Assembly (NCBI GenBank): GCA_039654915.1
Contig: CM077595.1
Span: 91,429,501 to 91,493,500 of the forward strand
DNA from: Aquilaria yunnanensis
Taxonomy: Eukaryota; Streptophyta; Magnoliopsida; Malvales; Thymelaeaceae
Direction of reading: 5' to 3'
Length of the DNA stretch: 64,000 bases
The notes beneath the pieces were generated by a model. That model worked only from the letters and a program-made list of their open reading frames with translations, did no database searches and was not told the origin of the DNA. Of this stretch, positions 22,880 to 34,470 are shown piece after piece (position 1 is the first letter of the stretch; every line of letters begins with the position of its first letter). Both the position numbers and the translations under genes were made by a program.

Positions 22880-23960
22880 CATTTTTTTATTTCATACAAA
22901 GTATAATAACAGATCATCACTACATGAAGTAGGATAGAAAATCATTTGAGTGATAGGTTCTAGGCATTGTTCTACCCATGGAATTTGTAAATTTGAAGAC
23001 TCCATTCCTGATTTTATTCTTGACTAATAAGGGTTTATCCCAATTAGGTCTTAGTGTCCTATATCCTAGATTTCTTCCTGTTAATTGCCTTGACAAGGGT
23101 CATTTATCCTATTTGGATAGCTTTCTTCTCAACCATCCGATCATGGGTCATAGTAACTCGTTGTTTGAAGGCTCTTATGTAGACTTGGGCATCTTCCATC
23201 AATTCCTCCAACAGGACTAATCTAACTTCCAATGATTTGTTGCTCCCTTCCGCATCGAATACTTAGACCCATAGGGTTCAATGCACGATTTCCATGGGTA
23301 TGAGTATGGTTGTTCCATAGACCATTTTGGAAGGGCTTTCACCAGTCAGCCTTTGTGGCATCATTTTGTAACCCCATAAGACATTAGGTAACTTTTCTGC
23401 CCCCTCCCTCTAGCCTCACCTAACCTCTTATTTAGTCATTCCTTTAGGGTTCGATTGGTGACCTTAACTTTCCCACTGTGGACTATAGGTATGAAATAAA
23501 GGTGGATAGCCTTTATCTTTACAAATCGGTGTACCTGGTGGTTATCAAATTGCTTGCGATTGTTTGTGATAATGGCCTTAAGGCACCTAAATTGACAAAC
23601 TATATTCTTCCATAATAATTTTATAATTTGGGGGGCCGTAATCAATGACAAAGGCTCTACTTTCACCCACTTGGTGAAGTAATTAACAACCACGATGCAA
23701 TACTTTACTTGTTTAGGGGCCATAAGGAGTGTTTTGATCATATCGAAACCCCACATAGCAATTGTTCAAGGATTAGCCATAAAGTGAAGTGCCAGAGGAT
23801 GACAACCTTTGTACCAGGGTATTGAGCTGATAAGAGTGGCATCATTAGATGAACTTTCTGGCATTTTCTCAAATTGTTGGCAAAAAATTATGAGACAGGG
23901 AGTCAGCACCAATATGTGCCAAAGAGTTTCCCTAATGGATATCTCATAGAACCTTCTACT
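22880..23960 (-). pseudogene. Tat integrase (decayed)
   Basis: The best-preserved part is the 106-codon frame 23436-23756. It contains WGFDMI, VVNYFTKWVKVEPL, TNNRKQFDN and KVKVTNRTL, which are the landmark strings of the Gypsy integrase catalytic core (WGxDxI, DYFTKWVEAEPL, DNGxQF, xVExxNRxL). The first Asp position is N in VVNYFTKW and the second motif is TNN rather than DNG, so two catalytic Asp residues are gone. Upstream (minus) SSIPWYKG fits the stretch before WGxD. Downstream, MVYGTTILIPMEI (about 23290-23330) and LVLLEELMEDAQVY continue the C-terminal part, with stops. Confidence 0.75.
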
Positions 23961-24149
23961 CTTCTTAGGGGACTAGGCATCGCTACAAGGGTGAAGCAAA
24001 CCCTCATATTGTTCAAGGCCCTAGTCTCGAGGGCTTGGTGATCTAATAGGCAGATTGTTGGTTCCATAAGTTTGTTCTACCAAGGCCTCTTCTAAGCCTT
24101 TTGAGAAGGCATCTATCCCTGTAATCTGGGCCCTTATAACCTTCTAAAC

Positions 24150-24440
24150 ATGCATGGGGTCAAACGGCTTCATTAAATTATTTTGCATGTTCAAATACTT
24201 ACAAAGGGAGGGATTTTTTACTCTTGCTGCTCCAATGGCTTAATTCATTATCAATTGGAAGTTACTACATATTTGTAGGTGTTTTAACCTTACTCAGCCA
24301 GCCATCCGTAGCCTCACTATGATGACTTCATACTCGGCCATGTTATTCATAACTAGGAACTAGAAATTTATTCTAAGTGTGGCCTACATCCCTAAAAGCC
24401 CTCGTAGTATGACCCAGTGCCTTGGTACTCAAGTCCAAAT
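24150..24440 (-). pseudogene. Tat RNase H domain (decayed)
   Basis: The minus-strand reading around 24390-24165 gives NNMAEYEVIIVRLRMA, then LKHLQICSNFQLIMN and SLCKYLNMQ. This follows the plant Gypsy RNase H signature NNxAEYEALIxGLxxA ... LxVxSDSQLVVNQ ... MxxYLxxV. The SDSQL aspartate is replaced by N and stops interrupt the frame. It lies between RT and integrase, as in Tat elements. Confidence 0.65.
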
Positions 24441-24599
24441 GTTCCATCAACGACATCTCCCAAGATGGGACATCATTTAGGTGTTTTTCTTTGGTTGCCT
24501 CTGTGGGTGTTATTTCTACAACAAAGTCAGCCAAGGCTTGAGACTTTATTGCTCTCTAGGGTTCATACTGAATGTCGAATTCTCCAAACTCAAAACATC

Positions 24600-25545
24600 A
24601 CTTAGCTAGCCTTCTAGTCTGGTCAGGCTTTTTCATGACTTCTTAAAAAGGCAACTCTGCTCGGACGATGACCTTTAAGGTCTTCGTTTCTTGGATGATG
24701 TCAAAAGGGCAAAAAGTACCTTCTGGAGGATGGGGTGTCATGATTCAGCTCATTGGAATCTCTGGCTGATGTAATAGATGAGCCATTGCTCAGATCCTTA
24801 TTCCTTGACAAGTGTAACACTAATGGAACTTTTTGTCACAGCCAGGTATAAGACAAGAGGTTTGCTAGGCTTTGACTATTTCAGCTTTGGGAGTTGTCAT
24901 AGGTATTCTTTGATTTATTTGAAGGTTTCACAACACTTCTTCGCCCATTCAAACACCACTTCTTTCTTAAGTATTCAAAAGAAGTGTCGGCAATGGTCTT
25001 CAAATCATAACAGGAATCATCTTAGGATGATAAACCTGTCTGCCTCTAGACATCTTTTTTGGTTTGAGGGTCAGGCATCATCATGTTTGCCTCAATTTTG
25101 TCATAGATGGTGTTGATCCCTCTTTTGGAGACCATGTAACCTAAATCTTCCCTTGGTCAAAAGTAAACTTGCAAGGATTTAATCTTAAATTAAATTGCTT
25201 CAATGTATGAAAGGTTTATCACAAGTCATCAAAGTGATGGTCAATTGCCATGTATTTAACAATCACATCATATACATAAACTTCAATATTTAAACCAATT
25301 TGCCCTGAGAAGATCGTGTACCAGAGGCTCCTACATTTAAACCAAATAGCATCCTCTTATAATAATACGAAACCTCTCTTGTGGTGAAGGCTGTATTTTC
25401 TTCATCGTTTGGATCCATTTGAATTTGATTGCAACAACTAAAGGCATCCATAAAGGATAAAATTTTAAATTCTATGGTGTTGTTGACTAATTGGTCTATA
25501 GATGGCAATGGGTAAGGATCCATGGGACAGACATGGTTCAAGTTT
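24600..25545 (-). pseudogene. Tat reverse transcriptase (decayed)
   Basis: The 84-codon frame 25290-25541 contains CPMDPYPLPSIDQLV, LSFMDAFSCCNQIQM and MLFGLNVGA. These match the RT core strings CPKDxYPLPxID, LSFMDAYSGYNQI and MPFGLKNAGAT. Further along, GYMVSKRGINTIYDKI (about 25140-25080) and MMPDPQTKKDV correspond to the LGYMVSxRGIExxPxKI ... PxxxKEVQ connection region. Frameshifts and stops separate the pieces. Confidence 0.75.
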
Positions 25546-25794
25546 GTATAGTCTACGCATATATGCCATTCTTCATTCTTTTCTTTTCACCAAGATTACA
25601 ATAGTGAGCCACTTTGGGTATCATGATTCCCGAATGATGTTTGCTTTCAGTAATCTTCTAATTTTTTCCCTAATGAAGTCCTTCCTTTCAAGTGCCATGC
25701 TTCACTTTTTTTGTCAGATTGGTCAAGTGGATGGGCTAACATGCAACTTATGGGTCATGATTTCTAGATCTATTCATGGCATGTCACTAGGAGA

Positions 25795-26019
25795 CTACAC
25801 AAAAACATCCATATTAGCCCGTAGGAATTTAATGAATGATTGTTTTACCTCTGGAGAGAGCTCTTTGCCAATCTTTACATTTTTGCTAGGGGCCAACACC
25901 ATTTCTTTGACATCCTTAGACAAGGACACATTAGGCTCATTATTTTGGGATTGCTCCCTCCTCTTCTTCTGATCCATCGAGGCATTTTCACCATCCCTTG
26001 GTCCTCTTAGGTTGGCCAT
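25795..26019 (-). pseudogene. Segment upstream of the Tat RT
   Basis: This 74-codon frame ends with KIGKELSPEVKQSFIKFLRANMDVFV. It parallels the conserved lead-in to Tat RT (xIGxxLSPExxxxLxxFLxxNxDVFAW). It is the most 5' Tat coding sequence left; beyond it the nested chromovirus LTR begins at 26216. Confidence 0.6.
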
Positions 26020-26215
26020 GTAACTTTACTATACAAAAGCCTAGTCTATGCAAATTATGTCATCTCTAATAGGAGTCACAAATCCATCATTAGCTACTTA
26101 TCATCTGATTTAATATGAACTTGTACCTAGGTTTAACGCCTGAGTATTGTGTTGTAATATTGTGGTGCATACAAATTCAGGAACTCTGCTATATGTGAGT
26201 TACAGATAGTCCTTT

Positions 26216-28685
26216 TGACATGGCCGTCCTTGGCCCCCGCCCAGGAAGCCTATGAGAACTAGTTTCATGGTTGTTACAATTGGCTACTTGTATATGTGTG
26301 TGGATTAAAACTCCGTGATACTAGTTGATTAACCTAAAGTATACAAGATTCATGCTCTTTATGCTTTGACTTAAGTTAAAAGAAAATCATAAAAACATTT
26401 ACTTGGCCAAGATATCTTCATAGAAAACAAGTTTAAATAGCCAAAGCATACAAAATCAACATTTATATGAATTTACTACACATAACAACTGTGTGGGAGC
26501 ATTCAACGTAAAGTTGGCTAATGCCCTCACCCAAGAGCAACCCTAAAGTCTAGGACACCATCATAGACAAGGGAGGCAACTAGGAGTACAATATATAAAC
26601 AAGCCTTGACCAAGATCTTCTTGTACTAACTCCCGCCTTGGATTGTAAGTCCTAGTGGTGAGTCACAAAAGTCCTCGTCCATGTGCTCCTAGCCTCTGTG
26701 GCCAAATGAAGACCATAGTTAGTACTGTTATTTAACCAACAAGTAGCCCAACTAAAATCATAAAGATTTCCAAGTGAAATACCCGTAATACAACAAATTA
26801 CCATGACAACCCTTAAGGTTTATCCGACCCAACAACGTCAGAATCTGCACAATATAACTAAGGAGTGAGAATTCATAAATTCTCAGTAAGGGTATTCACT
26901 TCACCTACAAGAAAAGTTACTAAGGACTCCACATATGTAATCTGTTGTGAGCTCATATAGCCTGAGGCTAGACTTATGCGCATAGATCTTAGTCCCTTGG
27001 GACTTTTCCTCAATCTAGTCCTTGAACTACAAGGCGAAGCCTTGTCTTTTAGCAAGCATAGCTTACTAGCCTAATTAGTAATAAATCACCAGTTGAAATT
27101 CTCTCTTATGTTGTACAGGGGCACTATGGTGGGACTATTGTAGACTAGGCCATAAAGACCTTGTAGACTAAGCCGTAAAGACCTTGTAGACTAGGTGCAT
27201 TAAGGTTTCACCTTGTAACCTTATGACTAACTGCACGGCTAGGTCACCAAAGGTTCTAAACCTTTCACCCAAGCTAATGATACCTAGTTGTGGTCCTTTG
27301 TTCGCTAGTTTTCTTGCTTATGGTGGAAGTAACCATAAAAACTCAAGAAAACTCCTAGGTCTCGGAGGAGTTTTGGAAGCCTAGGAGTACCCCTAGAATA
27401 CTTAAACCCTTAGGTACCCTAAGAACCGCCTTAGACTCCCTCTTGAACCTCTTAGCAAAATTGAGAAATTTGAGCTATCATAACTGTGGCAACACATCGC
27501 CACAGTTATTAACGAACTGTGACTTTTTTGTGGCAATGGTGACGCATCGCCGGTACTGACGATGTGTCACCAACTCATCGTGGCGTTAGTGACGCGTCGC
27601 AGGTATTGGCGATGCGTTGCCAATACCTGCAATGCCCAGAAAATTTCCAGTTTTGCTGCTAAGAACTTTGAACACTTTCCAAACATATCAAACATGCTTG
27701 GATAGCCTTCAAACTTTACATACATGTAAAACCTGTTGCAAAGACCACAATCAACTATCATAAGCCAACCTATGATGCTTTATAACATCATTCCAATCAT
27801 CACAACCTTCATAGTCCACCATTAACCAACTTTGCCCATTAACTGATGCTATTGTTAGAACTACTTGAATTCATCAAGCAAACTCAATCCAATAACATTA
27901 ATTAAGCTTGAAAACATAACTCTCTTACCTTAACTTCACCTCACAAGCAAGAACCAAGCAATCCTTCCTCAAAACTCTAAGTTCCACAAAGTTCTTCCTA
28001 GTTCCAAGCAAACAAAGGCACAAAACAAATAATTACTAACCTCTAACTAAAACCCAAGCTCCCAAACATTTAATAAACAAGAATCTACCAAGAACACAAG
28101 TGTTACTTCGCATCAAAAATAGGGGATGGTGGAGAGCATGGTTCCAAGCTTCAAAAACATGAAATCTCTCTTAAACCAAGCTCCTTTATGTATAAACACT
28201 TTTGGTAGCTTCAATTTCCACCAAAATCTCTTGGTTTCGGGCTTGATTTGATGAAGAAATGCTAGGGTGAAGGAGAAACTCGAGTTTAAGCAGAAAAAAT
28301 AGCTTCCTCCCTCACTTTACCAAGTTATATAGCCTCAAAACCTCACAAGCCACCAAAGTATTTAAAAAGTTACAAATAAGTCCTATTTCTTTAGGTAATT
28401 TTAGTCAAACTTGGTCAAATCTTGTTTATTTCAACTAAACTTGGGTTAAAGGTAAAAGTTCGGTTATAAAAACTCATTTTTAACACTCGAGACCCGGCTT
28501 AACTATTCAACATGAAAAATTACCATTTTACCCCTAAACTTCATTTAGTACCTTAACCTTCTCGGAACTTAGCGAACTTTCCTAAACTTTCTTATTCTTC
28601 CTATGTGAACTTGAATTAAGGTTCTAAACAAAGTTTCAAACACTTACCTTCTTTAAACGAGTCTCCAGCTTGGAGAGCCATAACA
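26216..28685 (-). repeat. Chromovirus LTR nested in the Tat element
   Basis: On the minus strand it begins TGTTATGGCTCTCC, directly after the purine tract GGGGAGAA (28686-28693), and ends GGCCATGTCA at 26216. It is about 2.47 kb and related to the LTRs at 2.6 and 9.2 kb. Its position after an integrase end identifies it as a 3' LTR. Flanks CCTTT (26211-26215) and TTCTC do not form a duplication, as expected because the other flank is internal element sequence. Confidence 0.7.
27481..27628. repeat. Three consecutive hairpins within the nested LTR
   Basis: A perfect 10-bp stem TAACTGTGGC/GCCACAGTTA lies at 27481-27490 and 27499-27508 with an 8-nt loop. A 12-bp stem with one mismatch lies at 27538-27549 and 27560-27571 (GGTGACGCATCG/CGATGTGTCACC). 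A second perfect 10-bp stem AGGTATTGGC/GCCAATACCT lies at 27601-27610 and 27619-27628, again with an 8-nt loop. The word GATGCGT or GACGC recurs through the block. Confidence 0.8.
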
Positions 28686-28960
28686 TTCTCCCCTCATTCT
28701 GGAATTTGGTCCCCCAAATTCCACTACAACTGAAGAAAAACACTAGGATATCTTTTCAGCATATCCTGTTCCGTCTCCCAAGTTGCTTCCTTTTCACTAT
28801 GGTTCGACCAAAGGACCTTAACCAGTGGTATAGTCAGATCACTATAGCGATGCCCGAGGCTTACCCCTATTGTCCTTATGGGCAGATCCTGAATTGGGGG
28901 TTGACGGGGTTTGTCAGGTGCTAAGTAGCTTTCAACAACCATCTCGAACACCTTCGAAAA
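28686..28960 (-). pseudogene. C-terminal end of a chromovirus integrase (chromodomain)
   Basis: The minus-strand frame 28724-28951 contains IPLVKVLWSNHSEKEATWET, then EQDMLKRYPSVF. It matches the chromodomain tail of chromoviral integrases (IxLVKVLWxNHxxEEATWExExxMxxxYPxLF), which helps to steer integration to particular chromatin. Only this 3' piece survives. Upstream of about 28950 the sequence passes into the Tat leader, so the chromovirus is a 3' fragment. Confidence 0.75.
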
Positions 28961-29240
28961 TGGATTTCAAATTTTCTGTTGAACAATTGCTTCCAATTGT
29001 TCAAAAAGGGCATGTTGAAGAGTTTAAAATTGGTCATCATCTAAAGGAGTAGGTCACTTCCCTTTTTGGGGGTCCCTAATCGGCAGTTGTAACTCCTTTT
29101 CTTCAATTCTGTGGGGGATCTCCTTATCCTAGGGCCCTACGGACACCCCTAAGTGATTGATTTGTTCCCTACATTAGCTTTCATGCTTATTTCTTAGTTA
29201 GTCTTAGCTATCCATATGATATCTCTAAGTGTTTACCATG

Positions 29241-29260
29241 TTTCCACAGATGGCACTAAA
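29241..29260 (-). other. Primer-binding site of the Tat element
   Basis: The minus strand reads TTTAGTGCCATCTGTGGAAA shortly after the LTR end at 29272. It resembles the TTTGGTGCCGTCTGTGGGAA site of Tat elements. Confidence 0.6.
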
Positions 29261-29271
29261 TTGATAGTCAA

Positions 29272-29665
29272 TGTAGGGTTGTATGAGCTTGGCCCAGAAG
29301 TTTTGTAGATGGTGGACTGGAGATGCTACAACCAAAGACAACATCAGAGTCCTAAGGTGTTGTTCCGCTAGGGGAACCCTCTGATGATGAAGTCAGTTCT
29401 CGACCAGAAAGAAAAAAGTGGAAATGGTGGAATGCTAGGTAAAATCTCATACCTTGGCATTGGTGATAGTTATCTGCTTATATAGTTGGGGAAGGATTCG
29501 AGAAGATCGTTACTAGATAGGGATTGTCCTATGATTTTGGGATTCAGTTTCCATTTTTATTGGGTTTCCTCTTTGACCTGATTGGAGCTGAGCTTTTCGC
29601 ATCTTACTAGTCCTTCTGGCATGGCCTTGTGCATTATGGGCCATGCATGGGGCCTCATACTATCA
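29272..29665 (-). repeat. 5' LTR of the Tat element
   Basis: The LTR is 394 bp, TGTAGGG...CTATCA on the plus strand. It is the same length as the partner at 19451-19844 and aligns throughout, with many substitutions, so the insertion is not recent. Confidence 0.85.
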
Positions 29666-31179
29666 AAATAACAATAAGGTGAAGCAATCAAACAATGAGG
29701 AAACAAGGCAACACAATAATCTTCCAAGCTAACATTAATAGGAATGAACTAGCAACTAAGAATCAGTAGTTAGCCCTAACACAAGAAATACAATGGACTA
29801 AAGGCAACCTATTAGGGTAAGGAGTTTGTTTCATGAACGGTGAGACACACAACACATTGAAGCATACCAGGTGGATGGTTCATATAGATCCCCTCTGAGG
29901 ACAACTTTAAGCCTAAGAGGCTCTCCTAACATATGACCAAGAGCACCCTTGTGTCTTGCATCAAATGTTGAGGCATTAAGCACTAACCTTTTTCCTCAAG
30001 ATGGTTCATTGAGGTTTTTTAATCTCAACCCAACCATCTTAACTCATTTCTTATAGCCAAGCTCATTGAAGTAAAGCTAACAAAGTTGGGTTTCTAACTA
30101 GAATTGTTTTAGTTTTTTTACAGTTGAGAAGTCATAAAAATTGGTAGAATCATAAAATTCTACCAAAAAGCTCTTAGAAAGAAATGAAAAATGAAACTTT
30201 TAAATTATATTTGAAATTTTATGTTGCACAACATTTTCACTTACCAATACTCTAATACACTAAAAAAAAGTTTCATACTATAAACATTTAATATAAGAAA
30301 AACAAGTTCTACAATCCTTAGTTCATAATGAGAAGTTAAGAACATCTCAACACGGCTGATGTCACGGGAGCTAGCCAAACTTGTCATTTTCATGCTTGCA
30401 TTATAGGTGTTCTTTATACAGAAAGAATAGAGCAAATCCGATGGTATAAAGATGAAGATCTCCTTTTTTGGTTACACTACATAATGCCTTTTATGGTTTT
30501 ATGAAAATCACAGTGTTTACTTGGAGTTTGTAAAATTGCTACTTTCCTCTATGGGAGAAAAGAAAAGAACGTGAAAAATAACTCTTAGCAATTTTAGGGG
30601 AGTGGGGTGTAGTTTTATGTGTTCATATGTTAGAGTTACTTGTACATATACTTCACATTGTTTCTACAAATATTTGACAATAAGGGCACATTTTGATGAT
30701 GTGGGCTGTGTGTGAATGCTCATATCAAGGTATCTGTTTCATGAAAAAATAGTAGCAAAATTTATTTTGACATATTTATTTATATATACCTCACATGATT
30801 TATATATTTCTTATTATATTTGTATATTGAGTTCATAATAATGTAATTTTATTTGTATATATCTTTAATTTTGACTAAAAAATGCGTTAAACACGTTCAC
30901 ACCTATTCTTTTATATTTAATAACAGTACCATGATCTCATTTTATACATATGCATTATCTAATTAGCACTTTTTTTTTTTTGCATTATTTGCTCATCAAG
31001 TTCATATAGATCTACCATCCAACTTGTACATATCACTACTGATATAGTATTAATTGATTTTTTTTTCCTTTTATCTGTTGGAAAACTTGTTCTTTTATTG
31101 CATAGATTATATGAAAATATAAATATTATGTTCAAATCAATATAAATTTATGCACACGTAAGACAGTTTATATGCAAAA
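29666..31179. other. Spacer without recognisable genes
   Basis: AT-rich sequence with no frame over 64 codons, no clear terminal repeats and no RNA gene recognised by eye. Confidence 0.4.
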
Positions 31180-31188
31180 ATTAAGAAA

Positions 31189-34100
31189 GGGAAAAATACC
31201 AAAACCTCGTGGAGGTTTGGGGTAACCAACAGTCCCTTATTTCTCAAATACCTACACTTACGAAAATTGACATTACAATTCACCTTTAGAAAAGAAAAAG
31301 GACAATGCTTAATTTTACCCTCCTAATCATCATTTACAAAAGCTTTACCCCCAAGTTAACAAAAAAAAACTTATAAATGAAAAACAAAGTCCAAGAGATC
31401 AAAACAACCAAAACAAAAACCCAAATCTGGCGGCCTTCAATGGAACCAAACTAGGAACAGTGAACGGTCAACGAACAATTCAGTGAACAGTCGATGAACA
31501 TGAGTGAACAATAGAGCGATGTAGACGAATCTAGGTTCGAACGCGAGGAAATCAAAGGAGAAGGTGAATCTGGGTTCGAAGATCTGTAGAATCTAGGTTT
31601 AAAAGTTTAGGCTCCAGTATCGACGGTGAAAACGACGGAAACTGAGGCGCTGGTGATGCGAAGATTGGTGGAATCACCCTTCTTCATCACTTTCTCCCTG
31701 CTGCAGTCTGACGATGAATCGATGAGCAGCGGAATCAACGGTAATCAATGAACAGCAGAATCGACGGTGAATCAATAAGCAATCTGATGGCGAATCGATG
31801 AGTAGTCCGACCGTGAATCACGTCGGGAGCTGAAAGTTCTAGAGCCAAAAGCCAGCAAGGTTCCTCACCCGATGATTGAACGGAGGCAGAAAAGAGAGGA
31901 GAAGAGAAGAAGGTGGGCCAAAATAGGGGAGAGGAGGGAGACTGAGAGGATAGGAGAAAGAGAGAAAGGAGGCGGAGATAAGAGGGGGGCATAGAGTTAA
32001 ATATTACACTATACGTGCGTTATACTGCTTACTTATTGGTATAAATATTTTTATATTTTATTATTTTATTACAATTTATAAATGTAATATACTATGAGAT
32101 TTTGTATACTACTCCCTTTTTATGTATATTTTTCTGAAAACTGTGGTATACTGCAAGATACATACCACGGTATTTTATTTTTTCGTATGTGTGTAAGATA
32201 TTTTTTTGTCATTTTATATCAAAATATCATAAATATATAAAATATTAAAATATAATTAGTACGTATCTCATAAAATAAATATTTAATTTTATTATTTTAA
32301 TTACTTTTCTTAGTTAACACAAAAATTTAATGTTTACTTTGAGCCACCTAAGACCTCAATGTGGTATTAGAAAATATATTATTATTATTAAATTATTACT
32401 TTTTCTCTTATATTAATAAATTAATTTCTATCTGGTTATTATTTATTTTGCTCTATATATATAACACTTTTTTTATGTTTTTTGTGTTAAAACATATTTT
32501 CTATCATATATATTTATATTTGACAAATTATGATAAGGAAAATTAGAATACATATAAAATATGCAAAAAAATTATTGAATTTATGTCATCTTAAAATAAT
32601 ATTTTAATATTTTTTTTTTGCTAAAATGGTAATGGTATGCGGTAAGTTATGCCATGTGGTATTGTTAGGTTTCAGAAGCCAAACAAGCGCAACAGAATTT
32701 AACCAAAACCCTCCAGTATCCAAGTGAAACGCGATAAACTGGGTGTTCGAAAATTTTCAAACCTAATTTTTGGTTGAGATCTCTCACCCAACTGTAGAGT
32801 TAAATCACAAAACCTGAACAGTTGACGTGTTCAAGCTCTCTATGGTATCCACACGAGCCTTTCAGGATCACCACGCTTCCATTATGTCCTCGCAGATGCG
32901 TTTCTCTTGCGCTCGCAGTGCTAGCTTGCGTCCTCCAAGGAATTGCAAGAGAAGAGTACGGCTATCCTTTTGAGAGGCTAAGGCAAGAAGCTACGAATTT
33001 ATCACTAAAAGTTGTATTTATAGTGAGACTCAACTTCCAGACCTAATGGGTTTCAAAGCCCTAATCCAATTAGATTTTAATTTCGGGTTTAGTAATGGCT
33101 CAACTTTTGGGCCCATTATTAATACGAAATTATTATGAAACCATAACCAAAATAATTAGTTCACGCACTTTAATGATCCAAATAGCTTTATGTGTGCGCC
33201 CCAATAGGCTCTTACCACATTGGCAATAATCATAAATCACGTTTATGATCATAAGCAATGAGCGGTGTCTAGCAACACATCATTGCTACCCAAGTGACAA
33301 GATTGTCGGTGATTCGACAAAACCTTTATGATCATTACCGATATATGTCATTGTCCCTTTGTCCAAGATATCAAGACTAAGCACGAGACATGGAATATGT
33401 CACTCTCGTATAGTCCAATCTTTGGTTTATTGATTATCGAGTAAACCAACTTAAACTGATGACATTGATATCGTATATCAACTCATCCGAGAATGGCCAT
33501 GCATTTTTCTAAGTCTCACTCTATCAAGGGGTCTGAAAATTTTACTCCCGTTATATAGGAGGGACAAATCTCATCTTGATCATACAAATCCCTCCGCATG
33601 ATATGTGACATACTCAATAACCTCCTTCAAGTTCACTCAATCACGAGCAACAAAGGGAAGTATCAAAGTATGTGACTCACATGTAGGGAACCTTGATGAT
33701 CTTAGGTTAAAAGACTACATATACCATGATCACTATGAGAATCACTTATGACACTCATATAACGATCCATGTAGTATTCTCATGATGGGTCGGTCCAGTA
33801 ACAAGTTCTCCAACTTGTATCCATATGTAGACTACATATTTTATATTAGTCTCCACATATGCTAGTCCTTATGTATCATTGAAACTAGCTCCACAATACT
33901 ACTAGATTTGGGACATTTAAGAATATCATTATTCTAGGGTTACAATTATGTTTATTACATCACGCAGAAACAAAACAACAAACATAATTGTTGGATTAAT
34001 GCCTTAATAAATTATCATGACCCAATGTGCAAAAATACAATCATCTTATGATTAGCTTTTGGGCGCAACACTAACAGGTATATTTTAAAAATTTGGGGTG

Positions 34101-34461
34101 TGATATACATAACGGTAACAGTATTTAACACCTTGGAGGAGGGAAGGTGGAGGAGGAGGAGGGGGAGGAGAACTTGGTCTAGCAGCGGCGATTTTCGTGG
34201 ATTGGACCGGGTGGGTTTGATTTAGATATTTAGGTTTTTCTTTTCTTTTCTAAATATGGGGTAAATTGTTACATGTAAAAGTGGAGGGTGAAATTTTTTA
34301 TTGGATAAGGTCATAAGGGCTAAATGAGGTATTTTTTTCTTTTTTATGCTAACGGGGAATTACCAGAGTGAATTTTTCAGGGGGTAACTATAGGTTCCTG
34401 AAAAATAGGGGATACAACTGTAAGTTCCTCCAAACCTCAAGGGGGGTTTTGGTATTTTTTC
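31189..34461. mobile_element. Mutator-like element with perfect 9-bp TSD
   Basis: ATTAAGAAA is found at 31180-31188 and 34462-34470, the 9-bp duplication diagnostic of Mutator elements. Inside it the ends are inverted: the left reads AAAAATACCAAAACCTCGTG and the right, reverse-complemented, AAAAATACCAAAACCCCCCT. Both then continue GAGGTTTGG(G/A)G. The interior has no transposase. It holds a GC-richer block (31430-31980), an AT-rich stretch and a Copia-like solo LTR (32663-34076). Without that LTR and one copy of its TSD the element is about 1.85 kb. Confidence 0.8.
32663..34076. mobile_element. Solo LTR, probably Ty1/Copia, with 5-bp TSD
   Basis: The 1,414-bp segment begins TGTTAGGTTTC and ends GCAACACTAACA, so the termini TGTTAG/CTAACA are inverted. 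It is flanked by GGTAT at 32658-32662 and 34077-34081. A single LTR between perfect duplications means the internal region was lost by LTR-LTR recombination. The clade is inferred from length and termini only. Confidence 0.8.
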
Positions 34462-34470
34462 ATTAAGAAA

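Larger units (their letters stand above)
19451..29665 (-). mobile_element. Tat-lineage Ty3/Gypsy retrotransposon, decayed, with nested chromovirus
   Basis: Matching 394-bp LTRs lie at 19451-19844 and 29272-29665. On the minus strand, the primer site follows the 5' LTR (reverse complement of 29241-29260, AGTGCCATCTGTGGAAA). A polypurine tract, AAAAGGAGGGGCAATTAT, precedes the 3' LTR (reverse complement of 19845-19862). Both are typical of Tat elements. Minus-strand domain order is RT, then RNase H, then integrase, as expected. gag is essentially missing: only about 300 bp lie between the primer site and the nested chromovirus. Flanking 5-mers (GTCGA and AAAAT) do not match, so target duplication is not supported. 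Confidence 0.8.
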
